A stretch of 64,000 nt of DNA from Methylobacter psychrophilus (GTDB lineage: Bacteria; Pseudomonadota; Gammaproteobacteria; Methylococcales; Methylomonadaceae), in contig NZ_JAOEGU010000011.1 in assembly GCF_025583945.1 (NCBI RefSeq), positions 1 to 64,000 on the forward strand, given 5' to 3'. The number at the start of each line of letters is the position of its first letter. Within the stretch, counting starts at the first letter, position 1. Shown here piece by piece: positions 19,001 through 27,578 of the stretch. The notes beneath the pieces were generated by a model. That model searched no databases. It saw only the letters and a list, made by a program, of their open reading frames with translations, and had not been told where the DNA came from. The position numbers and the translations under genes are program-made.

Positions 19001-19309
19001 GTTTTTCTCATTAGCCTGAAAGCGGGCGGAGTCGGTTTAAATTTAACCGAAGCGGATACCGTTATTATTTATGATCCCTGGTGGAATCCTGCGGCAGAAA
19101 GTCAGGCTGCAGATCGGGCTCATCGGATAGGCCAAGATAAACCGGTTTTTGTTTATAAATTGATTACTGAAAACACGGTTGAAGAAAAAATTATTGCCAT
19201 GCAGGAAAGAAAGCGCGCACTAGCTGAAAGTATTTATAAAGGCGGTGCGAAGGAAGATTCATTAAAACTGACTGCCGACGATCTTGCTGCATTGTTTGAA
19301 CCGTTATAA
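16067..19309 (+). CDS. SNF2-family helicase with SWIM zinc finger
   Basis: The 1080-residue product is a bacterial Swi2/Snf2 ATPase of the RapA/HepA-like broad group. It has an N-terminal SWIM finger (C81, C83, C89, H91), a long middle region of unknown fold (about 110-600), then the SNF2 ATPase core: ADDMGLGKT Walker A near 640-648, DEAQ box near 738, LTGTPMENHLGELW, and the C-terminal helicase lobe with VFSQFTRM, SLKAGGVGLNLTEADTV and DRAHRIGQ. SWIM fingers bind nucleic acid or protein. The likely role is DNA translocation or remodelling of protein-DNA complexes; the substrate is not known. A glycosyltransferase gene follows after 3 bases. Confidence 0.94.
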   Translation: MNKPKKLLRSDIRYECGEHSYEQGRSYYDKGLVIKLVTINEGALFTQLDSSVKGSHVYPYQQNIRIVWRPDYSAAKIKGDCSCPVGHNCKHVAAACLLYQNANQTLTVTDNSCLVWLDSLDESTPQLHNIYQEFVAYILKPGKTSHEFTIDFLITKANKSGRLGKARKTTLANLRYSFSYLSYIQPLDEEVARLMTALNTYKGEPLLAGAVGYLALSKLLQTGRLFWKSAENPALKAGANRDLRFGWQQQDTGNYQLSVEIEPVAMLLLTDPPQYLDIVQGTIGGFNATTPTADQLNKILSVPVIPAEYADEFSFKLTIEHPHIPLPAPKKIELTNSDELVPVPRLLLYGQQVDARHYGHFMAVSFNYGDCQLPAANAEDYSVVKTGKGFVRIKRSAEVECQAIKQLLAKGFIIAPADKTGQGELVLSAGAIALSDNASCWRDFIQKTLPELEQQGWIIEVDDSFKLSFQSAQNWDAEISESQNDWFEMHFNVEIDNQAYPLLPLIMPVLENYDPENLPDILNLSLGNHQYLTVSSDKIKPILAVLFELFNTGTLQNDGSLKVSRFNAASLADMEESSYGLFSLTGGKELRELGGKLKNFTGIQDVVLPVNFQAELRHYQQAGLNWLQFLREYKFSGILADDMGLGKTIQTLAHLLLEKQSGRMTLPCLIIAPTSLMSNWRRETERFTPDLKILTLQGAERKHLFDKINDYDLVLTTYPLLTRDDEILLKHHYHYLVLDEAQTIKNPVSLAAQLVRQIKTNHRLCLTGTPMENHLGELWAQFDFLMPGFLGNNVAFKKRYRTPIEVYGDGEQRLRLSRRIAPFMLRRTKQEVASELPAKTEIIRSVPLYPKQAALYESIRLTMEKKVREAIAEKGLSRSHITILDALLKLRQTCCDPRTLLLKEAQKVKESAKLDLLMELLPEQLEEGRRILVFSQFTRMIALIEQELNVRKIAYSKLTGQTRKRDEAIELFKSGKVDVFLISLKAGGVGLNLTEADTVIIYDPWWNPAAESQAADRAHRIGQDKPVFVYKLITENTVEEKIIAMQERKRALAESIYKGGAKEDSLKLTADDLAALFEPL

Positions 19310-19312
19310 GCA

Positions 19313-20047
19313 ATGAAATTCTCTATTATTATTCCAACCCTGAATGAAGAGAAAAGCATTCAGTCCTGTTTATTGGCATTGCAACCGTTAAGGAATGACT
19401 GTGAGATTATCATTGCTGATGGCGACAGTATCGATAATACCCAGAGTCTTGCTTTGCCTTTAGCCGATAAAGTGATCACGTCTGTAAAAGGACGCGCCAA
19501 ACAAATGAATAACGGTGCCAGTTATGCAACGGGAGATATATTGATATTTCTGCATGCCGATACCTGCCTGCCTGAAAATGCCTTGCAACTGATTCAGCAA
19601 AAAATCAACACTACCAGCCAATGGGGACGTTTTGATATTCAATTAAGCGGTAACTCTTACATGTTAAAAGTTATCGCACAAATGATGAGCTGGCGTTCGC
19701 GATTAACCGGCATTGCAACGGGTGATCAGGTGATTTTTGTTACGCACCTGGCATTTCAGGCTGTAGGTCAGTATCCTGAAATTAGCTTGATGGAAGACAT
19801 TGCTCTTTGTAAAGCGCTAAAAAAAATCAGCAGGCCCGTTTGCCTGAAAAATAAAGTTATCAGTTCCGGTCGGCGCTGGGAGCATAACGGTATTTACAGA
19901 ATCATACTATTGATGTGGAGTTTACGTTTGCGTTATTTTTTTGGAACAGACCCTAAAAAATTAGCTTTTCTTTATGCAAATAGCATATTTACCCAATATA
20001 AATTAAGTGCTTTGTGGAAACGGATTTATCCGTCGATAAACGATTAA
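19313..20047 (+). CDS. Family-2 glycosyltransferase-like protein (TIGR04283 type)
   Basis: The 244-residue product has a GT-A fold start (SIIIPTLNEEKSIQSCL), the nucleotide-binding ADGDSIDNT, the GRAKQMNNGA segment typical of TIGR04283 (rSAM/selenodomain-associated transferase 2) and the HADT metal-binding motif. No strong membrane segment precedes the catalytic region; a hydrophobic stretch near 195-210 may be a membrane contact. The TIGR04282 partner (transferase 1) is two genes downstream, which is the usual pairing. The associated radical SAM enzyme is not in the window. The donor and acceptor are unknown. Confidence 0.88.
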   Translation: MKFSIIIPTLNEEKSIQSCLLALQPLRNDCEIIIADGDSIDNTQSLALPLADKVITSVKGRAKQMNNGASYATGDILIFLHADTCLPENALQLIQQKINTTSQWGRFDIQLSGNSYMLKVIAQMMSWRSRLTGIATGDQVIFVTHLAFQAVGQYPEISLMEDIALCKALKKISRPVCLKNKVISSGRRWEHNGIYRIILLMWSLRLRYFFGTDPKKLAFLYANSIFTQYKLSALWKRIYPSIND

Positions 20048-20091
20048 AATCAGCACACAGACCCATCTTAAATTTCCCTCAGAGGATTCTT

Positions 20092-20883
20092 ATGGAAACC
20101 ATCATTCGACTAAGCGCCTCGCTAGGTATTTTTTTCATCATGATTGGCTGGGAATATTTCAGCCCCAGAAGAGCGCAAACTATTAGCCGTAAACAACGCT
20201 GGCCGGTTAATCTGGGGCTCGCTGTTTTTAATATGCTGGTTATGCGCTTAACAGTTGGTAGTATTGCTTATTTAAGTGCTGTCGCAGTAGCAGACAATAA
20301 TTGGGGGATTTTACACTGGCTGGCAGTCCCTGAATGGCTCTCAATTATTGTCACTTTGTTGTTTCTTGATTTTGCTGTTTACGGCCAACATGTTGTTTCG
20401 CACAAATGGTCGCCGCTTTGGTATTTGCATCAAGTGCATCATACCGATTTGGAATTTGATGCCACCACAGCGCTGCGTTTTCACCCGTTGGAAATCATGA
20501 TTTCGATGATTTACAAAGTACTGTGTATTTATTTGATAGGTGCAAATCCCTGGGCAGTTATCGTTTTTGAGATTATTCTCAATGGTGCGGCGACTTTTAA
20601 TCACAGCAATATTAATATTCCTTTGTGGATTGATAACAAATTACGCTGGTTGATTGTTACGCCGGATATGCACCGGATTCATCATTCAATTTTGCCGATG
20701 GAAATTGACAGTAATTACGGTTTTTCCCTATCCTGCTGGGACAAGCTTTGTAAAACCTATGTGGCCGAACCCCAGCAGTCTCAAACAACCATGGCTATTG
20801 GTCTGGATACTTTACGCGAGCAACGTGAATTAGGCCTTACGGCACTATTGCTGCTGCCTTTTAAAAAGCTGCGGCGACGGTGA
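20092..20883 (+). CDS. Fatty-acid hydroxylase / sterol desaturase family membrane protein
   Basis: Predicted di-iron membrane oxidase or hydroxylase of 263 residues. Several transmembrane segments surround the histidine boxes HVVSH, HQVHH and HRIHH, which bind the iron pair in this superfamily. The start chosen is the ATG at 20092, preceded by AGAGGA. An upstream ATG at 20014 would overlap the glycosyltransferase gene and adds a polar 26-residue tail that does not fit the family. The substrate cannot be told from sequence; lipid, sterol or carotenoid relatives exist. It sits between two sugar-transferase-like genes and overlaps the next one by 4 bases. Confidence 0.9.
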   Translation: METIIRLSASLGIFFIMIGWEYFSPRRAQTISRKQRWPVNLGLAVFNMLVMRLTVGSIAYLSAVAVADNNWGILHWLAVPEWLSIIVTLLFLDFAVYGQHVVSHKWSPLWYLHQVHHTDLEFDATTALRFHPLEIMISMIYKVLCIYLIGANPWAVIVFEIILNGAATFNHSNINIPLWIDNKLRWLIVTPDMHRIHHSILPMEIDSNYGFSLSCWDKLCKTYVAEPQQSQTTMAIGLDTLREQRELGLTALLLLPFKKLRRR

Positions 20884-21503
20884 AGATGACTTATCAATAC
20901 CCTGATGCCGTTTTAATGGTTTTTTGTAAAGCACCTATTGCCGGTGAGGTTAAGACCCGTTTATTAACTCAATTAACTCCCGAACAGGCCAGGCAGATAC
21001 ATATTGAGTTGACTGAAAGGACGCTGCAATGGGTGACACAGAATAGTTTATGTCCTGTTCAACTCTGGTGTATGCCGTCAACTGACCATGCTTTTTTTAC
21101 TGCGTTAGCACAAGCCTATCCGGTCATACTTCAGCAACAACAAGGGCTGGATTTAGGCGAGCGCATGCATAACGCTTTCTGTCTGGGGCTTGACAGTTAC
21201 TCGCGTGCATTGCTCATTGGCTGCGATTGCCCTTCATTAACAGAGCAGGATCTGGAAGAGACATTAACCGCCTTAAATCAGCCGCAGTGTTGTGTGTTGG
21301 GGCCGGCAGAAGATGGTGGTTATGTGTTAATCGGTCTTAATCAGCCACATTATGAGCTCTTTAATCATATGCCATGGGGAACTGCGTTAGTGTTTGAGCG
21401 CACCTACACCCGAATCCAACAAAATAATCTTGGTTGTCATCTGCTTAAACAACAGTGGGATGTGGATACGCCGAAAGATCTGGCAAGATATAGGGGCACT
21501 TAA
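20880..21503 (+). CDS. DUF2064 / TIGR04282 nucleotidyl- or glycosyltransferase-like protein
   Basis: The 207-residue product starts with the family signature VMVFCKAPIAGEVKTRL, followed by LLIGCDCPSLTEQDL and LGPAEDGGYVLIGL, which mark the CofC-like nucleotide-transfer fold of rSAM/selenodomain-associated transferase 1. The first possible start is a GTG at 20880 overlapping the previous stop; the ATG at 20886 is an alternative. It pairs with the TIGR04283 gene at 19313. Function is not established in detail for either. Confidence 0.88.
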   Translation: MKMTYQYPDAVLMVFCKAPIAGEVKTRLLTQLTPEQARQIHIELTERTLQWVTQNSLCPVQLWCMPSTDHAFFTALAQAYPVILQQQQGLDLGERMHNAFCLGLDSYSRALLIGCDCPSLTEQDLEETLTALNQPQCCVLGPAEDGGYVLIGLNQPHYELFNHMPWGTALVFERTYTRIQQNNLGCHLLKQQWDVDTPKDLARYRGT

Positions 21504-21905
21504 CTGATCAAACTCTTGTGTAATAAACACGGATTAACATCAGTTAATAATTCAGGATATTTAATACTGTCACAGTATCAATCCAAAATAGCAAAAACCT
21601 CCTTTAACCAGCTTGCTGCTCCTGATTTAAGCCTAGAAATACCAGTAATAATCATTAAAAAATTATTAAGAATTTACCCATTAAGCAGCATTTATATAAA
21701 TGAATTGTTCCCTATAGGTATTTCTACTAATTGTATGAATGATTTTTTTTATCTATCCTTCAAGTACATCAATTAATTATTAAATTAACAATTGATAGAC
21801 GGGAAAAGCATAGTAGGTAAGTAAATAGTATATGAGGATGTAAAATAGCCAGCTCTTATTTGGAAACAGTAATGTTTGCAAAATTAATAATAGCTAAGGC
21901 ACAAG
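21504..21905. other. Non-coding stretch before the lipoprotein gene
   Basis: About 400 AT-rich bases. An 86-codon frame (21516-21776) is present but has no ribosome-binding site, begins 13 bases after the preceding stop and looks like random composition. No hairpin terminator or promoter could be assigned confidently. Confidence 0.45.
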
Positions 21906-22670
21906 ATGAAAGCAGCAACAATTAAGCACTTTTTTCGCATCCTCTGTTTGCTGACGATGGCATGTTCTTTATCTGGTTGTATTTACTGGATAAGAGCTTA
22001 CCAGACCTATTTGCAGATGGATGAATTTGATCGTCATTTTACTATTGTTACTACTGATGAGTTTACCCTGAAATTTAAAGATCCCATTCTCTTTAGCAAA
22101 GATTTTGTTTCTTTATCCAGGTTGTATGCCAGTGAAGATGACCCTACTTTGGAAGGCAGACGTTGGCGATACTGGTTTCGCAAGGTTGATGTCAACAATA
22201 AAGTAATTGCTCCAGAGGTAAAGTTTTATTTTGATTTAAATTTTAATAAAGAAGAAAAGATAATTGGCTGGTCGTTTTCATCGTTATTTTTACAAATTGC
22301 TCCGGCAAAATTTTTAGAAGTTTCTTTGCGTTCAATCGGCGGTGCCGAAATTGATACAGAAAAACAACAATTACGGGCCAATAGTCAGCTGATAGACAAA
22401 ATTACTGAAGATTTGCCCAAGAAGCCGGCGGTGCTTGCCCAATTAGGTGAGCCAATGGAAATAACGGATGAGGGCGATATAGAAGTCTATATGTACCATT
22501 TTCTATTGGAAACGCATCATATAGAAAAAGGCTATGAGGATCGTGCATTAAGTGAGGTAAAGCTTACCTTTGACAAGAAGACGCAAGATCTTGTTCGAAT
22601 GAGTGGCCGTTTTGCAGGCCTGAAGGTTTCCATTAATTATCGAAAATTTCTTAATGAACCTTCGGGGTAG
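21906..22670 (+). CDS. Predicted outer-membrane or periplasmic lipoprotein, function unknown
   Basis: The 254-residue product has a lipoprotein signal peptide: positively charged start, hydrophobic core ILCLLTMACSL and lipobox LSGC, with Cys25 the likely lipidated residue. The mature part is mixed alpha/beta with several aromatic-rich strands (RRWRYWFRKVDV) and no cysteine pairs or recognised domain. AAGG precedes the ATG by 6 bases. The gene stands alone between two intergenic gaps. I do not recognise the family. Confidence 0.82.
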   Translation: MKAATIKHFFRILCLLTMACSLSGCIYWIRAYQTYLQMDEFDRHFTIVTTDEFTLKFKDPILFSKDFVSLSRLYASEDDPTLEGRRWRYWFRKVDVNNKVIAPEVKFYFDLNFNKEEKIIGWSFSSLFLQIAPAKFLEVSLRSIGGAEIDTEKQQLRANSQLIDKITEDLPKKPAVLAQLGEPMEITDEGDIEVYMYHFLLETHHIEKGYEDRALSEVKLTFDKKTQDLVRMSGRFAGLKVSINYRKFLNEPSG

Positions 22671-22849
22671 GCATTGTAGATATCAAAAACATGAGTATGC
22701 CTATCGCAAGCAGGCACAGGAGCTAAAAAATGACATGATAGTATTAAAATGAATCAAACAAATTGTATATTGATATTGTTACAAGAATTGATGCCACAAC
22801 AATATCTTATACATTATTTTATAACTAACTAATTAATAAACAGATAATT

Positions 22850-23494
22850 ATGATAAGTGTCCTGCTTGTTGATAATAATGAAATTATCCGTGCCGGTATT
22901 GAAGCATTGCTTAATACTACCCCGGATATTACCGTTGTAGGGGTGGCATCTTCTGGTGAAGAAGCGATTGATGCAATGACAACTCTGTCAGTAGATGTTC
23001 TGTTGATGGCTGTCAATATACCGGGTATCGGCAGTATAGAAACCTGTCGTAGAATTCTGCAAGATAACCCTGAAGTAAAAATTATTACCTTATCTATAAG
23101 CGATGCCAGTCCTGTCCCACCTGAATTATTTAAACTGGGTGTCTTGGGTTTTATTTCTAAAGAATCGCCGGTTGACGAGATTATTAATGCTATTCATGGG
23201 GTAATGACAGGAGGGTACAATTTGAACGTAAATACTGGCAGTCATTTGGCTAATCAAGATTTGCCTGACTATCATGATTCACCATTTTCAAAACTTTCCC
23301 GGAGAGAGTCTGAAGTTGTAACTTTAATTCTGCAGGGAAAATCGATTAAAGAAATGTCTAAAATGTTGATATTGAGCGATAAAACAGTCAATACCTATCG
23401 CTATCGTCTTTACGATAAACTTAACATAAAAAATGACGTTCAATTAACCCGACTGGCTATTAAATTTGGTCACATTGATGCCGCTTTTATTTAG
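22850..23494 (+). CDS. GacA/UvrY-like response regulator lacking the phospho-acceptor Asp
   Basis: The 214-residue product aligns with GacA/UvrY end to end: receiver domain 1-120 and LuxR-type HTH 145-210, with SPFSKLSRRESEVV, the recognition segment LSDKTVNTYRYRLYDKLNI and the DVQLTRLAIKFG end. The receiver is degenerate. The phospho-acceptor position (Asp54 in UvrY) is Ala54, encoded GCT at 23009-23011, and the acidic pair after the first strand is D8-N9 instead of D-D. The conserved Lys (GFISKES) remains. It should therefore act without phosphorylation. The gene is monocistronic with no kinase beside it. Confidence 0.92.
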   Translation: MISVLLVDNNEIIRAGIEALLNTTPDITVVGVASSGEEAIDAMTTLSVDVLLMAVNIPGIGSIETCRRILQDNPEVKIITLSISDASPVPPELFKLGVLGFISKESPVDEIINAIHGVMTGGYNLNVNTGSHLANQDLPDYHDSPFSKLSRRESEVVTLILQGKSIKEMSKMLILSDKTVNTYRYRLYDKLNIKNDVQLTRLAIKFGHIDAAFI

Positions 23495-23834
23495 CATCGA
23501 TTTTTAATTACGCTATTAAAACTGGTAATATAGGCGCTTATCTAACCTGTAATTACTCAGACTCTGGCAATATACTTCGCACGGTCGATATTTTCGGCTT
23601 TCTGATCGGCCATTTTATCCGATAGCTACGTTGCAAAAACAGTTACATAGCTAGCTATGCGCCTGTTTTTTCACCTTGCTCTCGAATAAAATAACTCGAT
23701 CATAAACTCCGTAAACATGATCGTGCGGAGTATATGTTAATCTTGTAAGAAAGGCTTTAGTTGCGATAACCGCTGCTAAAGCCTTTTCTATAACCAGAAT
23801 TTTGATAATTACCTTAATATAGCCAATAAGTACC
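23495..23834. other. Intergenic region upstream of queF
   Basis: About 340 bases holding the queF promoter. It contains an 11-base inverted repeat (23750-23786) and a smaller ACTCCG...CGGAGT dyad near 23707-23732. I looked for a preQ1 riboswitch and could not support one. Confidence 0.45.
23750..23786. terminator. Possible hairpin terminator or regulatory stem upstream of queF
   Basis: AAAGGCTTTAG and CTAAAGCCTTT form a perfect 11-base stem with a 15-base loop. The U-tract on the plus strand is short (TTTTCT). It could end the regulator transcript, although it is 250 bases downstream of it, or act in the queF leader. Confidence 0.45.
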
Positions 23835-24224
23835 ATGACCACACAACCTACTAAAGACCTCGAAACTTTCGATAACCCACAACCTGACCGCGATTATACA
23901 ATACGTATTGATATTCCCGAATTCACTTGTCTTTGTCCAAAGACGGGCCAGCCCGATTTTGCAACCATCCAAATTGAATATGTACCTGCTGCACTTTGTG
24001 TTGAATTAAAAGGACTTAAACTATACATGTGGTCATTTCGTGATCAAGGCGCATTTCATGAGGCGGTTACCAATGAGATTCTCAACGATATCGTTAAGGC
24101 GATCGCGCCTAATTTTATGCGTATTCGTGCTGAATTTAACGTACGTGGGGGTATCTATACTTCTGTTGTTGTCGAGCACAGAAACAGTGACTGGGAAGCG
24201 CCGGAATTAGTTAATTTACCTTAA
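23835..24224 (+). CDS. queF: NADPH-dependent preQ0 reductase (short QueF)
   Basis: Reduces 7-cyano-7-deazaguanine to preQ1 in queuosine synthesis. The 129-residue product is the unimodular, Bacillus-type length. The nucleophile is Cys34 in [12 protein letters not shown], followed by the FRDQGAFHE substrate-binding segment and [15 protein letters not shown]. No other queuosine genes are in the window. Confidence 0.95.
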   Translation: MTTQPTKDLETFDNPQPDRDYTIRIDIPEFTCLCPKTGQPDFATIQIEYVPAALCVELKGLKLYMWSFRDQGAFHEAVTNEILNDIVKAIAPNFMRIRAEFNVRGGIYTSVVVEHRNSDWEAPELVNLP

Positions 24225-24280
24225 TTCTTCTTTCTTTACTTTTTAAGCCAAATTCGGGTTACGACTGCATTGACAGCTGT

Positions 24281-24353
24281 GTAGGTCGGGTTAGCGATAG
24301 CGTAATCCGACATCTGGCTACAGTTGTCGATTTACGCTGCCAACCCGACTTAC
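24281..24353. repeat. REP-like imperfect palindrome between queF and psd
   Basis: Two arms, GTAGGTCGGGTTAGCG... (24281-24312) and ...CCAACCCGACTTAC (24325-24353), are inverted relatives of each other, and the first arm is itself an imperfect palindrome. This resembles the dispersed repeat with core GTCGGGTTACGC found in many proteobacterial genomes. It may be a REP/BIME unit or a small transposable relic. No second copy was seen in the window. Confidence 0.75.
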
Positions 24354-24369
24354 AAGCAATTGCCTATTC

Positions 24370-25230
24370 ATGACTATTAAAGAAGCGTTAACCACCTTAC
24401 CCCAATACATTTTACCGCATCATGCTTTGTCAAGAATGATGAGTAAACTGACTCATTGCGAAAATAAGGTCTGGAAGAATCTGTTTATCAAGCAGATTAT
24501 CAGGCATTACGGGGTCAATATGAGTGAGGCAGTTGAACAAGACATCAATGCCTTTAAAAGCTTTAATCACTTTTTTACTCGTGAACTTAATCCCGATGTC
24601 AGACCGTTAACCAATGAGCGAAATGCCATCGCCAGTCCTGCTGATGGCGTGGTCAGTCAAGCTGGTAATATCACTAACGGTAAAATATTTCAGGCTAAAG
24701 GTAAAAGCTATACGGCGACCGACTTGCTAGGTGGCAGTGTTGAGCGTGCCGAACCATTTAATAATGGCGTGTTTACCACTATTTATCTTTCACCTAAAGA
24801 TTATCATCGCCTGCATATGCCTTTAACCGGTACGTTAAGAGAAATGGTGCATATTCCCGGTCGATTATTTAGTGTAAATACGGCTACCACAAATTCTGTC
24901 CCCGGATTATTTGCCAGAAATGAGCGCGTTGTCGCCCTATTTGATACCGATGTCGGCCCAATGGCTTTAGTGCTGGTCGGCGCCATATTTGTATCCAGTA
25001 TTGAAACGGTCTGGCATGGCGTTGTCACGCCACCGAACATCAGCACCGTACAAAGTTGGCAGTATCAGGAGAATGCACCTACATTAAAAATTGGTGAAGA
25101 AATGGGCCGCTTTAATATGGGTTCAACCATTATTGTTTTATTTGGCAAAGATAAAGCACAATGGGATAGCGCCTTAACTGCTGAAAAAGCGGTTAAATTA
25201 GGCGAGCAGATTGGTAAAATTCTGACTTGA
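24370..25230 (+). CDS. psd: Phosphatidylserine decarboxylase proenzyme
   Basis: Converts phosphatidylserine to phosphatidylethanolamine at the inner membrane. The 286-residue product has the FTRELNPDVRPL and SPADGVVSQ segments, the catalytic DYHRLHMP histidines and the self-cleavage motif MGST with Ser252, which becomes the pyruvoyl group (usual form LGST). Length matches the gammaproteobacterial enzyme. It is convergent with pyrX; a bidirectional hairpin follows the stop. Confidence 0.96.
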   Translation: MTIKEALTTLPQYILPHHALSRMMSKLTHCENKVWKNLFIKQIIRHYGVNMSEAVEQDINAFKSFNHFFTRELNPDVRPLTNERNAIASPADGVVSQAGNITNGKIFQAKGKSYTATDLLGGSVERAEPFNNGVFTTIYLSPKDYHRLHMPLTGTLREMVHIPGRLFSVNTATTNSVPGLFARNERVVALFDTDVGPMALVLVGAIFVSSIETVWHGVVTPPNISTVQSWQYQENAPTLKIGEEMGRFNMGSTIIVLFGKDKAQWDSALTAEKAVKLGEQIGKILT

Positions 25231-25250
25231 TTAAAGCCGATTTCCTGCGA

Positions 25251-25282
25251 TGAAAATGCCCGAATTCATTCGGGTATTTTCA
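25251..25282. terminator. Bidirectional hairpin terminator between psd and pyrX
   Basis: TGAAAATGCCCGAA and TTCGGGTATTTTCA form a 14-base stem with one G-T pair and a 4-base loop, with A-rich and T-rich stem ends on both strands. It sits between two convergent genes, as expected for a shared intrinsic terminator. Confidence 0.85.
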
Positions 25283-25320
25283 TTCCTGGGTATATCCTTA
25301 TCTGAGCCAGCGGCACTGAC

Positions 25321-26616
25321 TTATCTCTTGCTTTTTTCCAAACAATGAATCACTCTCCCTGCCTGTAAGGTATGGGTAACCCGACCTTTTAGCATCTGTC
25401 CCCAAAAGGGTGTATTAACGCCCCGACTTTTCCAATTATCTGAATTAACCTGCCACTCTAATTCAGGGTCAAAAATACACACATCGGCTGCGAAGCCAAC
25501 CGTTAAGGCTCCGCTTTTAATACGTAGGACTCGAGCCGGATTTTCGCTCAGTGAGGCTATGCCTTGCTCCAGGGTTATGATGTGTTCAGAGACTAATTTG
25601 AGCATTAACGGCAACAGTGTTTCCAGTGATGAAACACCGGGTTCTGTTTCTGGAAATGCACCCAGCTTGGCATCAATATCATGGGGTTGGTGGTCGGAAC
25701 AAATGCTGTTAATGGTACCGCTAGCCAAGCCGCCTCTTAAATATTGCTTGTCTACTTCAGTACGTAAAGGTGGCAGTACATGATAGTTGCTATCAAAAGG
25801 AATGATGTCATTTTCGGTTAAGTGCAGTTGATGTATGGCAACATCAGCACTCACGTTCAGGCCATATTTTTTTGCCTGATAAATTTTAATCACTGATCGT
25901 TTACAGCTCAGCTGACCAAAATGTACGCGGCAGCCGGTTAGCTCTACTAATTCCAGACATTGCGCCAAGGCTATTGTTTCCGCTTCTTCCGGAATACCGG
26001 GTAAGCCATAGCGTGTTGCCACCGCACCTTCATGAGCACAACCGTTATTACCCAGCCAAAAATCATTAGGTCTGAACATGACCAACAGATCATGACTGGC
26101 CGCATATTCCATTGCTCGCCTTAATATCAGTAAATTTTTTACTGACTGACTGGCATTGCCGACTGCGATACAGCCAGCCTGTTTGAGCGATAACATGGAG
26201 CTTAATTCTGTGCCTTCCAGTTTTCGGGTCAGCGCCGCAATCGGATAAACCTGTGGATAGTCGGCCTTTTCCGCCAACTCCTTGATCAGCTCGGCAACAG
26301 CCGGTGTATCAATAACGGGTCTGGTATCCGGCTGTAAACACATCGTAGTAACGCCAGCGTTTGCAGCGGCAGTTGTTTCACTTTTGAAGGTTGCTTTGCG
26401 GCTTTGTCCCGGCTCACGCAAACGGGCACTTAAGTCTATAAAACCCGGACAGACTATTTGATTATGGGCATCGATAATAGTGTCAGGCTTAAAACCTTCG
26501 GGCTCGTTGGTTACAGAAACGATTTTACCATCAGCAATATAAACACAGCCAATACGGCTGATGTTGTTGACAGGATCAATAATGCATCCTTGTTTAATAT
26601 GTATTTGACTCATCAC
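25321..26616 (-). CDS. pyrX: Non-catalytic dihydroorotase homologue (PyrX / PyrC')
   Basis: The 431-residue product has the amidohydrolase fold of dihydroorotase, but the metal-binding HxH is replaced: the usual DxHxHLRxPG reads [10 protein letters not shown], with Ser63 and Arg65. The second-half His motif is also lost ([11 protein letters not shown]), while SDHQPH near the end remains. In Pseudomonas a homologue of this kind is inactive and is needed to assemble aspartate transcarbamoylase. The gene overlaps the 3' end of pyrB by 4 bases, as in that system. A true PyrC should be elsewhere in the genome. Confidence 0.92.
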   Translation of the reverse strand: MMSQIHIKQGCIIDPVNNISRIGCVYIADGKIVSVTNEPEGFKPDTIIDAHNQIVCPGFIDLSARLREPGQSRKATFKSETTAAANAGVTTMCLQPDTRPVIDTPAVAELIKELAEKADYPQVYPIAALTRKLEGTELSSMLSLKQAGCIAVGNASQSVKNLLILRRAMEYAASHDLLVMFRPNDFWLGNNGCAHEGAVATRYGLPGIPEEAETIALAQCLELVELTGCRVHFGQLSCKRSVIKIYQAKKYGLNVSADVAIHQLHLTENDIIPFDSNYHVLPPLRTEVDKQYLRGGLASGTINSICSDHQPHDIDAKLGAFPETEPGVSSLETLLPLMLKLVSEHIITLEQGIASLSENPARVLRIKSGALTVGFAADVCIFDPELEWQVNSDNWKSRGVNTPFWGQMLKGRVTHTLQAGRVIHCLEKSKR

Positions 26617-27575
26617 ATGACGCCCTGTTTTTGCATAGTCATAGCCATTATGGCCATACGGATGGCGATGCCATTACTAACCTGTTTGAGTATTACTGAC
26701 TGCGGACCATCTGCGACTTTTGATTCAATTTCCACGCCCCGATTAATGGGGCCGGGGTGCATGACGATGGCATCAGGTTTGGCGATTTTTAATTTATCTT
26801 CAGTCAGTCCGAAACATTTAAAATATTCGCTTTCACTGGGTAATAATGCCGAAGTCATACGCTCTTTTTGTAAGCGCAACATGATGATGACATCAATATC
26901 TTTAAGTCCGGCAGTTAAGTTATGTGAAACGTTCACGCCCAGGCTTTCAACATGTGCCGGTAGCAGAGTCTTGGGGGCAATGACTCGTACTTCAGCGACT
27001 CCCAAAGTATTTAATGCCTGAATCTGTGACCTGGCAACCCTGGAATGCAGTATGTCGCCAATAATAGCCACGCGCAGATTTGAAAAATCTTTTTTTATCT
27101 GCCGAATGGTAAACATATCCAGCATAGCTTGAGTAGGATGCGCATGCTGTCCGTCACCGGCATTAATAACACTGATATGTGGCGCTGTATGCTGGGCGAT
27201 AAAGTGTGCAGCTCCGCTGATTGCGTGACGAACTACAAACATATCGACAAACATGGCTTCCAGATTGCGTATGGTGTCGAGCAGGCTTTCACCCTTGGAC
27301 GTGGATGAGGTCGAAATACTCATACTTAATACATCGGCAGACAAACGATTGGCCGCCAGCTCAAAGGTTGTTCGTGTACGCGTGCTGTTTTCAAAAAACA
27401 AGTTAACGATGGTTTTGCCACGTAATAGCGGCACTTTTTTAATCTTATGATCATTGATGCCGACAAAAGACTCTGCTATGTCCAAAATTTCTGTTAACAA
27501 GCTTTTTTCCAGCCCATCAATAGTCAAAAAATGCTTAAGTTTGCCTTCCGAATTTAGCTGGAGGTTGTCAGTCAT
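26613..27575 (-). CDS. pyrB: Aspartate carbamoyltransferase catalytic chain
   Basis: Condenses aspartate with carbamoyl phosphate in pyrimidine synthesis. The 320-residue product has the carbamoyl-phosphate motif [12 protein letters not shown], the [12 protein letters not shown] segment and the aspartate-site region MLRLQKERM. An N-terminal extension of about 10-15 residues compared with E. coli PyrB fits the class that pairs with a dihydroorotase-like subunit. No pyrI gene is nearby. It lies 3 bases after pyrR and overlaps pyrX. Confidence 0.96.
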   Translation of the reverse strand: MTDNLQLNSEGKLKHFLTIDGLEKSLLTEILDIAESFVGINDHKIKKVPLLRGKTIVNLFFENSTRTRTTFELAANRLSADVLSMSISTSSTSKGESLLDTIRNLEAMFVDMFVVRHAISGAAHFIAQHTAPHISVINAGDGQHAHPTQAMLDMFTIRQIKKDFSNLRVAIIGDILHSRVARSQIQALNTLGVAEVRVIAPKTLLPAHVESLGVNVSHNLTAGLKDIDVIIMLRLQKERMTSALLPSESEYFKCFGLTEDKLKIAKPDAIVMHPGPINRGVEIESKVADGPQSVILKQVSNGIAIRMAIMAMTMQKQGVM

Positions 27576-27578
27576 CGC

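Noticed and set aside
20014-20883. Upstream ATG 20014 for the fatty-acid-hydroxylase-family gene
   Set aside because: It overlaps the preceding gene by 34 bases, whereas ATG 20092 has a good AGAGGA site and a family-like N-terminus.
21516-21776. 86-codon frame between the TIGR04282-like gene and the lipoprotein gene
   Set aside because: No ribosome-binding site, no recognisable features and random-looking composition.
23495-23834. preQ1 riboswitch upstream of queF
   Set aside because: I could not find the characteristic short stem with A-rich tail and pairing near the ribosome-binding site.
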